Of a stretch of 64,000 bases of DNA, positions 26,698 to 35,921 are shown one piece after another. The notes below the pieces were generated by a model. It searched no databases and had not been told where the DNA came from. It saw nothing but the letters and a program-made list of their open reading frames with translations. Every line of letters begins with the position of its first letter. Positions within the stretch are counted from its first letter, which is position 1. Origin of the DNA: Laspinema palackyanum D2c (lineage in GTDB: Bacteria; Cyanobacteriota; Cyanobacteriia; Cyanobacteriales; Laspinemataceae). The stretch is from contig NZ_JAMXFD010000012.1 in NCBI RefSeq assembly GCF_025370875.1, positions 1 to 64,000 on the forward strand, given 5' to 3'. Position numbers and translations under genes: made by a program.

Positions 26698-29397
26698 GTG
26701 CTTGATAAATTTTCTCGCCAAGTCAACTCGTTGGTATCTGGGGTTTATGAACAGATTGCCAAAATCAAGCTCAATCGGGTGCATACCCCTGTCAGTTCCG
26801 TGACCCTTGCCATTGCCGTTGCGATCGGACTCGTTCTCACCATTCGAGAAACCGGCGGGTTTCAACCCTTAGAACTGGTCACATACGATTGGATGATGCG
26901 AAATCGCTGGTATAATCCGGGACTCGATGACCGATTATTACTGGTAAAAATTACCGAAACCGATATCCAAACTCAACAAAAATGGCCGCTTTCCGATCGC
27001 ATTGTCGCCCGAGTTTTGGATGAAATCGCCAAATTGGAACCGGCAGTGATTGGGTTGGATTTGTATCGGGATGTCCCCCAGTCCCCGGGTCATCAAGACC
27101 TGCGTTTGCAACTCCAATCCCTGGATAACGTAATTGGCATTACTAAACTTTCTGATGCTCAGGAACCCGGAGTTCCCGCCCCACCTCATCTCCCCTCAGA
27201 GGCAGTAGGATTTAATGATATTGTCAATGATCCCGATGGCATTGCCCGTCGAAATTTACTTTTTGCCCAGGACCAAGAGGGAAATACTTTTTACTCCTTT
27301 GCCTTGCGGGTCACTCTCAAATATCTGAGCGATCGCGACATTGCGATCGACAATAGTCCCACCCATCCCCAGGGAATTGTCTTAGGAAAGGCCCACATCA
27401 CGCAGTTAGAGTCTCATTCTGGAGGGTATCAAACCATTGATGCTGAGGGGTATCAAATTCTCCTCAACTATCGATCTCCCGGTTCGATTTCTCAAGAAGT
27501 GACCCTCAACCAAGTCTTAAATCGTGAAGTTGATCCCAGTTGGATCAAAGATAAAATTGTTTTAATTGGTACCACCGCATCCAGCGAAAAAGATTTATTT
27601 TTTACCCCCTATGGCATCAAAACGGAAACAGAAACCTTTAAAATGCCCGGGGTGAGATTACACGCCCAAATGGTGAGTCAACTCCTGAGTAGCGCCCTGG
27701 ATGGTAAGCCAATTTTTTGGTTTTTACCCAACTGGATGGAAATTGTATGGATTATCAGTTGTGGTGTCATCGGAGGACTGGTCCCTTGGCAGATTCAACA
27801 TCCCCTTAAACTGGGATTTAGGATTATCCTCGGGGTTGGGGGAATTATCGTCATGGGATTTGGGCTGTTTCACTGGGGTGCATGGATTCCGATGGCTGCT
27901 CCGACGGTGGCCTTTACGATCGCCCTTCTGGGAGTTGTTGCCTCAAAATTACTCTATACCGCCTTTCATGATGACTTGACCGGACTGCCGAATCGCGCCT
28001 CATTCATGAATGAACTGGACCGCGCCTATCGGCGATCGCAACCGAAGACTCTGCCCTTTTTCCTAACATTAGGAAAGTCCACCCAAACCGTTCCAAACAC
28101 AAAAGTTCCTGTTGTCTCTTTAGACTCTAAATTTACCCCCGTACCCCGGTTATTAGCAGTATTATTCCTGGATTTAGACCGATTTAAAATTATCAATGAT
28201 GGACTCGGCCATGAGATGGGGGATCTGCTGCTAATTGCGATCGCCGAACGAATCCAGACCCTGATGCGCCAACCCAGGACCGATGGCATTGAGGCAGTCA
28301 CCCTCGCCCGAGTCGGAGGGGATGAATTTGCCATTCTCCTCGACAATCTCTATCATTCCGAAGATGCCATCCATCTTGGCGAATCCCTCTACCACCAAAT
28401 TGCCCGACCCTTTACCCTGAAAGGTCAACCCATCTATACCACCGCCAGCATTGGGATGGCCCTAGGTCGGGCCGATGACTCCCGCAATTTATTACGAGAT
28501 GCTCACACCGCCATGTATCGCGCCAAAGCGTTGAGCAAAGCTCGCCCTCAAGTCTTTGAAAGCGCCATGCAAAACAACGCCGTGGCCCGATTTCAGCTAG
28601 AAACCGACCTCCGGCGCGCCATTAATGCCGGGGCGACCCCAGTCAATGGCAAGATTGAATCTGAGTTTTTGGTCTATTATCAACCCTTGGTTGATTTAAA
28701 ATCCGGTAAAATTACTGGATTTGAAGCCCTCGTGCGTTGGCAACATCCGGAACGGGGTTTAGTCTTTCCCGGTGAATTTATCCCCGTTGCCGAGGAAACG
28801 GGTTCAATCGTGCCATTAGGTGAATTAGTCCTCGTGATTGCCTGTTGGCAAATTTGCAAATGGCAACAAGAATTTCCCCAGTCTCCCCCCTTAATGGTGA
28901 GTGTAAATCTCTCGGGAAAACAGTTTGCTCAACCCAATTTAATTGAAGTCATCAAACGAACCTTAGACCAAACCCATCTTGATCCAACTTGTTTGAAGTT
29001 AGAAATAACCGAAAGTGTGGTGATGGATGAGGTAGAGTTGGCGATCGAGATGCTGTCTCAAATGAAAGCTTTAAATTTAAAGTTAGGCATTGATGATTTT
29101 GGCACCGGGTATTCCTCCTTGAGTTATTTGCACCGTTTTCCCACGGATACCTTGAAAGTCGATCGGTCCTTTGTGATGCGGATGGTGGAAGGGGACCAAA
29201 ATTCAGCCATTGTTAAAACGATTATTGCCCTCGCCCATAATTTAAAAATGGACGTGATTGCTGAAGGGGTGGAAACAGCAGAACAATTAGCCCAATTGCG
29301 ATCGCTCGGCTGTGAATGTGGTCAAGGGTACTTTTTCGCGAAACCCTTACCGGCAGAACAAATTGAAGCCCTATTAAAATCCAACCCCACCTGGTAA
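26698..29397 (+). CDS. CHASE2-GGDEF-EAL cyclic di-GMP signalling protein
   Basis: The protein has 899 residues. After a first membrane span (near 37-55) comes an extracellular CHASE2 sensor domain (to about 340), then three further spans, a GGDEF diguanylate cyclase domain and an EAL phosphodiesterase domain. The cyclase motif ARVGGDEFAILL is intact near 540. The EAL motif (GFEALVRWQ near 677), EITES, DDFGTGYSS and AEGVET are all present, so both activities are possible. A 30-residue insert (LTLGKSTQTVPNT) lies in the first part of the GGDEF domain. The start is GTG. Confidence 0.93.
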   Translation: MLDKFSRQVNSLVSGVYEQIAKIKLNRVHTPVSSVTLAIAVAIGLVLTIRETGGFQPLELVTYDWMMRNRWYNPGLDDRLLLVKITETDIQTQQKWPLSDRIVARVLDEIAKLEPAVIGLDLYRDVPQSPGHQDLRLQLQSLDNVIGITKLSDAQEPGVPAPPHLPSEAVGFNDIVNDPDGIARRNLLFAQDQEGNTFYSFALRVTLKYLSDRDIAIDNSPTHPQGIVLGKAHITQLESHSGGYQTIDAEGYQILLNYRSPGSISQEVTLNQVLNREVDPSWIKDKIVLIGTTASSEKDLFFTPYGIKTETETFKMPGVRLHAQMVSQLLSSALDGKPIFWFLPNWMEIVWIISCGVIGGLVPWQIQHPLKLGFRIILGVGGIIVMGFGLFHWGAWIPMAAPTVAFTIALLGVVASKLLYTAFHDDLTGLPNRASFMNELDRAYRRSQPKTLPFFLTLGKSTQTVPNTKVPVVSLDSKFTPVPRLLAVLFLDLDRFKIINDGLGHEMGDLLLIAIAERIQTLMRQPRTDGIEAVTLARVGGDEFAILLDNLYHSEDAIHLGESLYHQIARPFTLKGQPIYTTASIGMALGRADDSRNLLRDAHTAMYRAKALSKARPQVFESAMQNNAVARFQLETDLRRAINAGATPVNGKIESEFLVYYQPLVDLKSGKITGFEALVRWQHPERGLVFPGEFIPVAEETGSIVPLGELVLVIACWQICKWQQEFPQSPPLMVSVNLSGKQFAQPNLIEVIKRTLDQTHLDPTCLKLEITESVVMDEVELAIEMLSQMKALNLKLGIDDFGTGYSSLSYLHRFPTDTLKVDRSFVMRMVEGDQNSAIVKTIIALAHNLKMDVIAEGVETAEQLAQLRSLGCECGQGYFFAKPLPAEQIEALLKSNPTW

Positions 29398-29410
29398 TCC
29401 CACCCAGTCC

Positions 29411-29821
29411 CCCGTTCAACGTCCCGACTTCAGTCGTTTCTTTTTCCCCCGTTCAACGTAACGACTTCAGTCGTTTCTTTCTTAAGTTCAACGTCCCGAC
29501 TTCAGTCGTTTCTTTCTTAAGTTCAACGTCCCGACTTCAGTCGTTTCTTTCTTAAGTTCGTAATCCCCTACAAACCAATTGGTGGTCGCAGTCCCCTACG
29601 AACCCGGAAACGACTGAAGTCGTTACTACAAACGAAGAGAACGACTGAAGTCGTTACTACAAACGAAGAGAACGACTGAAGTCGTTACTACAAACGAAGA
29701 GAACGACTGAAGTTGTTACTACAAACGAAGAGAACGACTGAAGTCGTTACTACAAACGGGGGAAACGACTGAAGTCGGGACGTTGAACAGTTAAGAACGA
29801 CTGAAGTCGGGACGTTGAACA
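29411..29821. repeat. Mirrored array of short palindromes, 11 units
   Basis: The unit core is CGACTTCAGTCG inside TTCAACGTCCCGACTTCAGT. Four units read in one orientation (29414-29555). After a 60-base centre, seven read in the opposite orientation with AACGACTGAAGTCGTTACTA as core. Each unit can form a small stem (AACGACT/AGTCGTT), and the two halves can pair with each other. The same family forms a second array at 41290-41625. It fills the gap between the CHASE2 protein gene and chlI; no gene is present. Confidence 0.85.
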
Positions 29822-29944
29822 CCGGATCACGACTGGGGGTGATGACCTAGGACCCCCAAGACCGATCGCAAAAGGACAGACAAGGGGGGTTAAACAATGG
29901 CACAATGAGAAACGCCATAAACAGATAGAAATATAGGTAAAGTC

Positions 29945-31036
29945 GTGAGTCCGATTGCCCAAGCTATTCCAACTCAACCCGCGATCGCGCGGCGTGCTGT
30001 GTTTCCCTTTACTGCTATTGTGGGGCAGGAAGAAATGAAACTGGCATTGCTGCTGAATGTCATTGACCCCAAGATTGGCGGGGTGATGATTATGGGCGAT
30101 CGCGGCACTGGCAAGTCTACTACCATCCGTGCCTTAGCTGATCTGCTGCCAGAAATTGAAGTGGTGGCAGATGACCCCTTCAACAGTCATCCCTCGGATC
30201 CTGAACTGATGAGTGATGTGGTCCGCGATCGCGCCTCTCGGGGGGAAACGTTACCCTTGATGCAGCGCAAGGTGCAAATGATTGACCTCCCTCTCGGTGC
30301 CACAGAGGACCGGGTTTGTGGAACCATTGATATTGAAAAAGCCCTCTCAGAAGGGGTAAAAGCCTTTGAACCGGGTTTGTTAGCCAAAGCCAATCGCGGT
30401 ATCCTCTATGTGGATGAAGTCAACCTCCTCGATGATCACCTCGTGGATGTCTTATTAGATTCCGCTGCTTCGGGATGGAATACCGTTGAACGGGAAGGGA
30501 TTTCCATTCGTCACCCGGCGCGATTTGTGTTGGTGGGCTCCGGTAACCCGGAAGAAGGAGAACTCCGTCCCCAATTGCTCGATCGCTTCGGGATGCACGC
30601 CGAAATCCGCACGGTGAAAGAACCCGCTTTACGGGTGAAAATCGTTGAAGAACGCTCAGGATTTGACCAAAATCCTCAAACCTATTTGCAACAACACGAA
30701 ACGGAACAACAAGCGTTACAGCAAAAGCTGATTGACGCTCAAAACCTGTTACCTTCGGTGAATTTGGATTATGAAATGCGTGTTCAAATTTCCCAAGTTT
30801 GTTCTGAGTTGGATGTGGATGGGTTGCGCGGAGATATTGTCACCAACCGCGCTGCCAAGGCGATCGCTGCTTTAGAAGGTCGCACAGAAGTTACCCTCGA
30901 TGATATTAGCCGGGTGATTACCCTCTGTCTACGTCACCGCTTACGCAAAGACCCCTTAGAATCCATTGATAGTGGTTATAAGGTTCAAAAAGTCTTTAGT
31001 AGTGTCTTTGGTGTAGAAATGCCAACCGAAGGTTAA
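29945..31036 (+). CDS. chlI: Magnesium chelatase subunit I
   Basis: ChlI is the AAA+ ATPase subunit that, with ChlD and ChlH, inserts Mg2+ into protoporphyrin IX, the first committed step to chlorophyll. The 363-residue product has Walker [11 protein letters not shown] near residue 51, Walker [16 protein letters not shown] near 158, the sensor region [22 protein letters not shown] and the ChlI C-terminal lid. The start is GTG with weak upstream signals (TAGGTAAAGTC). ruvC follows 67 bases later on the same strand. Confidence 0.96.
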   Translation: MSPIAQAIPTQPAIARRAVFPFTAIVGQEEMKLALLLNVIDPKIGGVMIMGDRGTGKSTTIRALADLLPEIEVVADDPFNSHPSDPELMSDVVRDRASRGETLPLMQRKVQMIDLPLGATEDRVCGTIDIEKALSEGVKAFEPGLLAKANRGILYVDEVNLLDDHLVDVLLDSAASGWNTVEREGISIRHPARFVLVGSGNPEEGELRPQLLDRFGMHAEIRTVKEPALRVKIVEERSGFDQNPQTYLQQHETEQQALQQKLIDAQNLLPSVNLDYEMRVQISQVCSELDVDGLRGDIVTNRAAKAIAALEGRTEVTLDDISRVITLCLRHRLRKDPLESIDSGYKVQKVFSSVFGVEMPTEG

Positions 31037-31103
31037 ATCGGTGTAGTGGCGCTAGGGTGAAGTTCATCAGAAAAGCCCTCAAGCGCCTCTACATCCAACC
31101 GTT

Positions 31104-31604
31104 ATGGAAAAGCGAATTTTAGGATTAGATCCCGGTTTAGCTACATTAGGATTTGGGGCGATCGCCGCTCAAACCGGAGGCACCGGCAGAAGTCGCAGCG
31201 AAACCGTTTCTCTGCTGGATTTTGGCATTATTCAAACTCCCGCCAAGACGGACCTCGGTCAGCGGTTATGTACGATTTATGAAGATATGCACGCCCTAAT
31301 TGAGCAATTTAAACCTGACTTAGTGGCAGCGGAAAAATTGTTCTTTTATCGCATGGGAAATACCATTTTAGTGGCCCAAGCGCGAGGGATAATTTTACTG
31401 GTGGTAGCGCAACATCAATTACCCTTAGTTGAATATACTCCTGCACAAATTAAACAAGGCATTACCGGCTATGGCAATGCGGATAAATATGATGTGCAAC
31501 AAGCGGTAGCTAGAGAGTTGAATTTAGAAACCATTCCCAAACCTGATGATGCAGCCGATGCCTTAGCTGTAGCCTTAACCGCCTGGTTTCAAATGGAACA
31601 TTAA
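31104..31604 (+). CDS. ruvC: Crossover junction endodeoxyribonuclease RuvC
   Basis: RuvC cuts Holliday junctions during recombination. The 166-residue product has the catalytic acids in [12 protein letters not shown] (near residue 7), AAEKLFFYR (near 75) and [13 protein letters not shown] (near 151). It carries a small cyanobacterial insert, [12 protein letters not shown], after the first strand. It probably shares transcription with chlI. Confidence 0.95.
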   Translation: MEKRILGLDPGLATLGFGAIAAQTGGTGRSRSETVSLLDFGIIQTPAKTDLGQRLCTIYEDMHALIEQFKPDLVAAEKLFFYRMGNTILVAQARGIILLVVAQHQLPLVEYTPAQIKQGITGYGNADKYDVQQAVARELNLETIPKPDDAADALAVALTAWFQMEH

Positions 31605-31655
31605 GAGGAATTTGCTGATAATTAAGGGAGATTTAGTATAATCACGCCTGAACCC

Positions 31656-31683
31656 GAGATTCCGGGGCGATCGCCCGGATCTC
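31656..31683. terminator. Palindrome with a HIP1 core between convergent genes
   Basis: GAGAT and CCGGG pair with CCCGG and ATCTC around GCGATCGC-type bases, with one or two bulges. It lies between the ruvC and SpmA/B-fusion stops, so it may stop or stabilise both transcripts. Confidence 0.45.
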
Positions 31684-31695
31684 AAGGCAGAAGTC

Positions 31696-33015
31696 TCAGA
31701 ACGTGAGATGACAAATCAGCAAAGAGGCGAGCATTCCCGTCACATCGGCTAACAGCGCAGCCGGTAAGGTGTGGCGGGTTCGGCTCACTCCTATACTACC
31801 AAAATAAACCGCCATCACATAAAAGGTGGTTTCTGTGGAACCTTGCATGGTAGAAACTAAGTAAGACAAAAATCCATCGGGGTCATTCTCCACAATTTCT
31901 GACATTACCCCAAATGCGCCACTGCCAGATAAAGGACGAATCAGTGCCATCGGTAAGGCTTCCGGTGGCATGGCAATCAAGTTGGTGACGGGGGATAAAA
32001 CTGCCGTCATCACATCCAATGCGCCACTGGTGCGAAACATCCCGATCGCCACAAAAATTGCCACCAGAAATGGGATAATTCTCACAGCAATATCAAACCC
32101 TTCTTTCGCACCTTCGGTTAACACTTCATAGACTTTCACTCCCCGAAAGTAGCCAATCAGTAGGAAGCTACAAATCACCAAAGGTAACAACCCATTAGAA
32201 ATTGCCTCAATGATTTGGGTGGTTGCCAATCCGGCAGTTCCGGTGATGGTTAAGCGATAGAGAATTGCACCAAAAAATAGCACAATTAACCCGCCAAAGA
32301 ATAAGCGTCCCACCAGTCCCGGGGGTTCTAAGGGTTCAATCGGTTGGGCATATTCTGCGGGTTCTAAAGGGGTATCCGCGTCCGATTCTGGGGCATTTAT
32401 CGGGGAATTTGGGGCAAAGTCTTGGTTACGATGGGCGAGGAATTTAGCGGCTACAATAGCTACAGTGGTGGAAGCAAACGTGGCAACAATCGAGGGAATA
32501 ATGATAGCACCTGGATTGCTGGCCCCAGCAGAGGCCCGCACGGCGATCGCCCCAATGGGTAAAATGGTGACTGAGGAGGTGTTAATGGCTAAAAATAAGC
32601 ACATGGCATTGGTGGCAGTGCCTGGGTCCGGATTCAGCCGATTCAGTTCCTTCATCGCCTTGAGTCCAATGGGAGTGGCGGCATTGCCTAACCCCAAGGC
32701 ATTGGCGGAGATATTTAAGATAATGGCAGACATCGCCGGATGATCCGGGGGAATATCGGGAAACAGTCGGATCATCAAGGGACGAATCCCTCGGGCGATC
32801 GCCTCCATGAGTCCCGCCACTTCCACCACCCGCAAAATTCCCAACCACAAGGCTAACGCCCCAATTAACCCGATCGCCAAGGTAACCGCATTCGCTGCCG
32901 ACTCAAATGCCGCTTCTGTCAGTTCCGGCAGAGTCCCACGCATTGCTGCTACGACGGTAGACCCTACCATCAGAAACAGCCAAATGCTATTGAGGGGAGA
33001 TTCAGATTTTTTCAC
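31696..33015 (-). CDS. SpmA-SpmB fusion (nucleoside recognition domain) membrane protein
   Basis: The protein has 439 residues with about nine hydrophobic segments. It contains two nucleoside-recognition (Gate) domains in tandem. The first resembles SpmA (NISANALGLGNAATPIGLKAM near 102) and the second SpmB (IRPLSGSGAFGVMSEI near 363, STMQGSTETTFYVMAVYFGSIG near 390). In Bacillus these are two separate spore-maturation genes. In non-sporulating bacteria the fusion is widespread and its substrate is unknown. The domains are joined by an acidic, Pro-rich linker (about 200-235). Confidence 0.88.
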   Translation of the reverse strand: MKKSESPLNSIWLFLMVGSTVVAAMRGTLPELTEAAFESAANAVTLAIGLIGALALWLGILRVVEVAGLMEAIARGIRPLMIRLFPDIPPDHPAMSAIILNISANALGLGNAATPIGLKAMKELNRLNPDPGTATNAMCLFLAINTSSVTILPIGAIAVRASAGASNPGAIIIPSIVATFASTTVAIVAAKFLAHRNQDFAPNSPINAPESDADTPLEPAEYAQPIEPLEPPGLVGRLFFGGLIVLFFGAILYRLTITGTAGLATTQIIEAISNGLLPLVICSFLLIGYFRGVKVYEVLTEGAKEGFDIAVRIIPFLVAIFVAIGMFRTSGALDVMTAVLSPVTNLIAMPPEALPMALIRPLSGSGAFGVMSEIVENDPDGFLSYLVSTMQGSTETTFYVMAVYFGSIGVSRTRHTLPAALLADVTGMLASLLICHLTF

Positions 33016-33089
33016 AGACTTTTCACCGGGAAAGTTTCCGAGTTATGGTAGCATTAGCGACCCAACGCGATGAACCCATCTCTCTCCCG

Positions 33090-33650
33090 TCAATCCGCAT
33101 GAGTTGACATCAAAACGCTATTGGCCGAGTCCAAAGATGTGCCACACCAGGGACAACCAAAATCGAGCAGTTTATAATGAGAAATCTTCTGACAATTCGG
33201 ACATTTTAAACCATAGGTTGGAAGCGGTTTGCGGTCCAAGCGACGGCGTAGGGGTTGACTGAAGGAGGGTTCGCTATCATCATCCTCTGGGGTAGAAACG
33301 GCGAAAGTCCGGTCCAAGCGAGGGTCAATCGCAATGACTTTGAGTTTGACTTGTCCCAAACAAATGATGCTTCCTGGGGTTAACATCGTCTCACCCTGGG
33401 TCAAAATTTGCCCATCCACTTTAGAAGGATTGCTGGGTCGCAGATTTCTCAGATAAAAATGACTTTTCTGGGAGTCATAAAAGATTTCAACGTGCAACCC
33501 AGATACCGTCGGATGAAGCAAAACGATATCGCAGCGGGTGGGATCGCGACCGATCCGGACGGTCCCGGGATTTTTGCTCGGTTGCTTATCCCATAAGGTT
33601 TGAGTTCTGAACTCACCGGCTTCAATCCACTTTAGGGTTAGTTCATGCAT
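33090..33650 (-). CDS. FHA domain protein with C-terminal zinc ribbon
   Basis: The protein has about 186 residues. An FHA domain (roughly residues 20-110) has GRDPTRCDIVL, HPTVSGLHVEI and the NLRPSNPSKVDG section, fitting phosphothreonine binding. A C-terminal zinc-ribbon follows, with cysteine pairs in LKCPNCQK and FGCPWCGTS. The ATG at 33650 (MHELTLKW) is preferred over one 30 bases upstream because the FHA strand order begins here. It may read signals from Ser/Thr kinases; none is adjacent. Confidence 0.85.
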   Translation of the reverse strand: MHELTLKWIEAGEFRTQTLWDKQPSKNPGTVRIGRDPTRCDIVLLHPTVSGLHVEIFYDSQKSHFYLRNLRPSNPSKVDGQILTQGETMLTPGSIICLGQVKLKVIAIDPRLDRTFAVSTPEDDDSEPSFSQPLRRRLDRKPLPTYGLKCPNCQKISHYKLLDFGCPWCGTSLDSANSVLMSTHAD

Positions 33651-34240
33651 AGCGATCGCAAGTTTCCATAGTAGCAGCACCTGTTTTCCGCCCCTGACTC
33701 GGGAAGATTTCTTTATTATCTAGCTTTTTTCGATCCAGCGGCAAGTATAGAAGCACACCATTCGACGGATCCCTTCTCCTTTGTCCGTTTTCACAGAAAA
33801 GGTAGGAAGTTCACAGCGATTTCGAGTTTTGTACAGAAACGATTGAGTTTTGGCCCACATCAGGCCAAGAAACTCGGTTTCCCCTCGTCTGCACCGGCTG
33901 CCGATGCTGTGAGCTGTTTTCCGGTTGATCACTTCTGTTGAAACTGTACCTGGTTACCTCCCTCGATGGAGTAGGTTTAACGAATCTTCATACTTGCGAT
34001 CGCCTTCGGTTCCTGTGTGAGCATCAGTGGTCTTTTCCTTCCTAGAGCATCGGTAGCAAAGGAGAGATCAAGGACCAGAAACCGGATTTTTGGCTCAAAT
34101 TCGCTGCAAATTTCGCAGAATTTTTGCAAAAAAACCCGGTTTCTAACCTTTTCCTGGGTCACCCGGGCGAATCGCCATTGAGTCGCACCCCTTGACCCAT
34201 TTACCCGTCCCGATGAGCCTGAAAAATTACCCTAATTTCC
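33651..34240. other. 590-base gene-free stretch
   Basis: No credible gene is found here. The segment 34075-34150 (CAGAAACCGGAT to GAAAAAACCCGGTTTCT in part) forms an imperfect dyad of the kind dispersed in cyanobacterial genomes. Short frames on the minus strand (33720-33932, 33977-34162) look like translated repeat and lack ribosome sites. Confidence 0.4.
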
Positions 34241-34450
34241 CTAGGGGACCGTCTCACTCAAATCCTCCCATAGGGTATTCATCTTGGCAAAAGCATCTTC
34301 TAAAGAAATTTTTCCACCCGTTGCCAAACTACTGAGGATACTGACGCGATTACTAAATTTTTGCAAATTTTGATGAAAAATCAATTGTTCTGCGTCCCGA
34401 TTTCCGTGAGAATGATTGGGGGAATCAATAAATTGGAAATGAGCTGTCAT
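34241..34450 (-). CDS. Small DUF7219-like cyanobacterial protein
   Basis: The protein has 69 residues. The core (EQLIFHQNLQKFSNRVS, then LATGGKISLEDAFAKM and LWEDL) resembles from memory a small conserved cyanobacterial family (DUF7219) with the pattern NLQEFAQRV...LETGGKIS. The ATG at 34450 is supported by GGGAGGG 9 bases upstream. An extension to 34531 is possible but unsupported. It is predicted soluble and helical. The function is unknown. Confidence 0.7.
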   Translation of the reverse strand: MTAHFQFIDSPNHSHGNRDAEQLIFHQNLQKFSNRVSILSSLATGGKISLEDAFAKMNTLWEDLSETVP

Positions 34451-34964
34451 GGCAGAACCCTCCCATCGCTGATTATTAACAGCGATCGCTTCTTGAATAT
34501 TGTTATTATCTCCTAGAAACTCCAACGGCACAGCGATCGCCTGAACCTTCTAGCTGCGATCGTCATCAAATCTAGCCGTGACCCAAATCTGGCCGGAGTG
34601 CGATCGCGATCGCACGCCGTAGGACCTGTGGGAAAAACGCGGCGATCGCCTCCATGACTCCCTCGGGTTCCCCTGACCCCGCAACCCTTGCCCACTGCCA
34701 CAGTCCCGGCATAGGTCAAGTTTCATAACATTTTATAACATTTAGAACCCATTTCTTAAATTGCCGTTTAGGATTTAAAGAGTGAATGAATCTGGAGCAA
34801 AGTTCGGGAGAACCCTGTCCGATGGCCCATTCTTCCTCGCTTTAATCTCCAGAGTAGACCCATCCGGACGCAACTGGTTAATACCTTAAGTCAAATTTCC
34901 TAACCGTTCGGAATCGAGTCTTGAATAGAAACCGATAGCTTCACCCTCATCAAGGTTAATTCCC
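34451..34964. other. Gene-free stretch upstream of the SPFH protein gene
   Basis: It is rich in HIP1 sites (several GCGATCGC-type between 34480 and 34650). A minus-strand frame at 34513-34719 looks like a by-product of these repeats (Arg-rich, no ribosome site). The last 200 bases must hold the promoter of the gene at 34965, but I cannot place it. Confidence 0.35.
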
Positions 34965-35807
34965 ATGAAAGCTAAAACCAGTTATTCTTACGACGCCAAG
35001 ACCCTTTTTTGGATTACCGGGTCAGTCATTGGGGCAATATTTTTTTTAATCTTAGCCGTCAATTTAAAGCCCTTTGTGATTATCAACGCTGGGGAACGCG
35101 GCGTTGTCATGAAATTTGGAAAAGTCCAGGAAGGCATCCTGGATGAAGGGATTCACGGAATTATTCCCTTAGTCACTCGCGTGGAAACCCTCAGCGTTCG
35201 AGTCCAAAAAGACGAACTTAAAGCCGATGCTGCTTCTAAAGATTTACAGTATGTAACCATCAACGTTGCCCTCAATTGGCGCGTGGATGCCACTCAAGTG
35301 AATACGGTTTATCAGACCATTGGCGATGAAACTCAAATTGTAAATCTGATTATTTCTCCCGCCGTTTCTGAAGTCGTTAAAGCAGCTACGGCTAAAAACA
35401 ATGCTGAAGAAATCATCACCCGACGCCGGGAGTTAAAAGAAGAAAGTGATAGCGATATTCGGCAAAGGCTGGCTAGTTATGGCGTTTTGGTTGATGATAT
35501 TTCGTTAGTGAATATTGAATTTTCTCCCGAATTTGCCAAAGCCATTGAAGCCAAACAAATCGCTGAACAAGAAGCCCGACGAGCTTCGTTTATTGCCCAA
35601 AAAGCCGAACAAGAAGCAATTGCTGATATTAATCGGGCCAAAGGTCAAGCTGAAGCCCAACGCTTGTTACGAGAAAACCTAACTCCATCAATTCTCCAAA
35701 AAGAAGCCATTGAAAAGTGGAATGGACAGTTTCCAATGGTGATGGGTGGTAATGGAGCATTGCCTTTTATTAATATTACCCCGCCTGCTTCTACGGCTAA
35801 TCCCTAA
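34965..35807 (+). CDS. Prohibitin/SPFH domain membrane protein
   Basis: The protein has 280 residues, with an N-terminal membrane span (about 14-33) followed by an SPFH/prohibitin domain (GERGVVMKFGKVQEGILDEG). A long helical C-terminal region (KAIEAKQIAEQEARRASFIA) is of coiled-coil type. Prohibitin-like proteins form ring-shaped membrane scaffolds; in cyanobacteria they are tied to membrane stress and protease partners (known for the family). It stands alone. Confidence 0.92.
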   Translation: MKAKTSYSYDAKTLFWITGSVIGAIFFLILAVNLKPFVIINAGERGVVMKFGKVQEGILDEGIHGIIPLVTRVETLSVRVQKDELKADAASKDLQYVTINVALNWRVDATQVNTVYQTIGDETQIVNLIISPAVSEVVKAATAKNNAEEIITRRRELKEESDSDIRQRLASYGVLVDDISLVNIEFSPEFAKAIEAKQIAEQEARRASFIAQKAEQEAIADINRAKGQAEAQRLLRENLTPSILQKEAIEKWNGQFPMVMGGNGALPFINITPPASTANP

Positions 35808-35921
35808 CTCTAAAGGAGGCGGGAAAGGTCATCAATTCGCCTAACAAGATTGAGTCGGGTTTCACTTTCGGGCTCTCCAGTGTCAAAATAGAGGCGGAGT
35901 AATTTAGAGACAGCCAAACCC

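Noticed and set aside
29411-29821. Possible CRISPR array
   Set aside because: Units are short palindromes in both orientations and the intervening bases are repeated too; there are no unique spacers and no cas genes.
33977-34162. 61-residue minus-strand frame
   Set aside because: It translates a dispersed repeat (GAAACCGG type) and lacks a ribosome site.
34513-34719. 68-residue minus-strand frame
   Set aside because: Arg/Gly-rich product of clustered HIP1 sites; no start signal.
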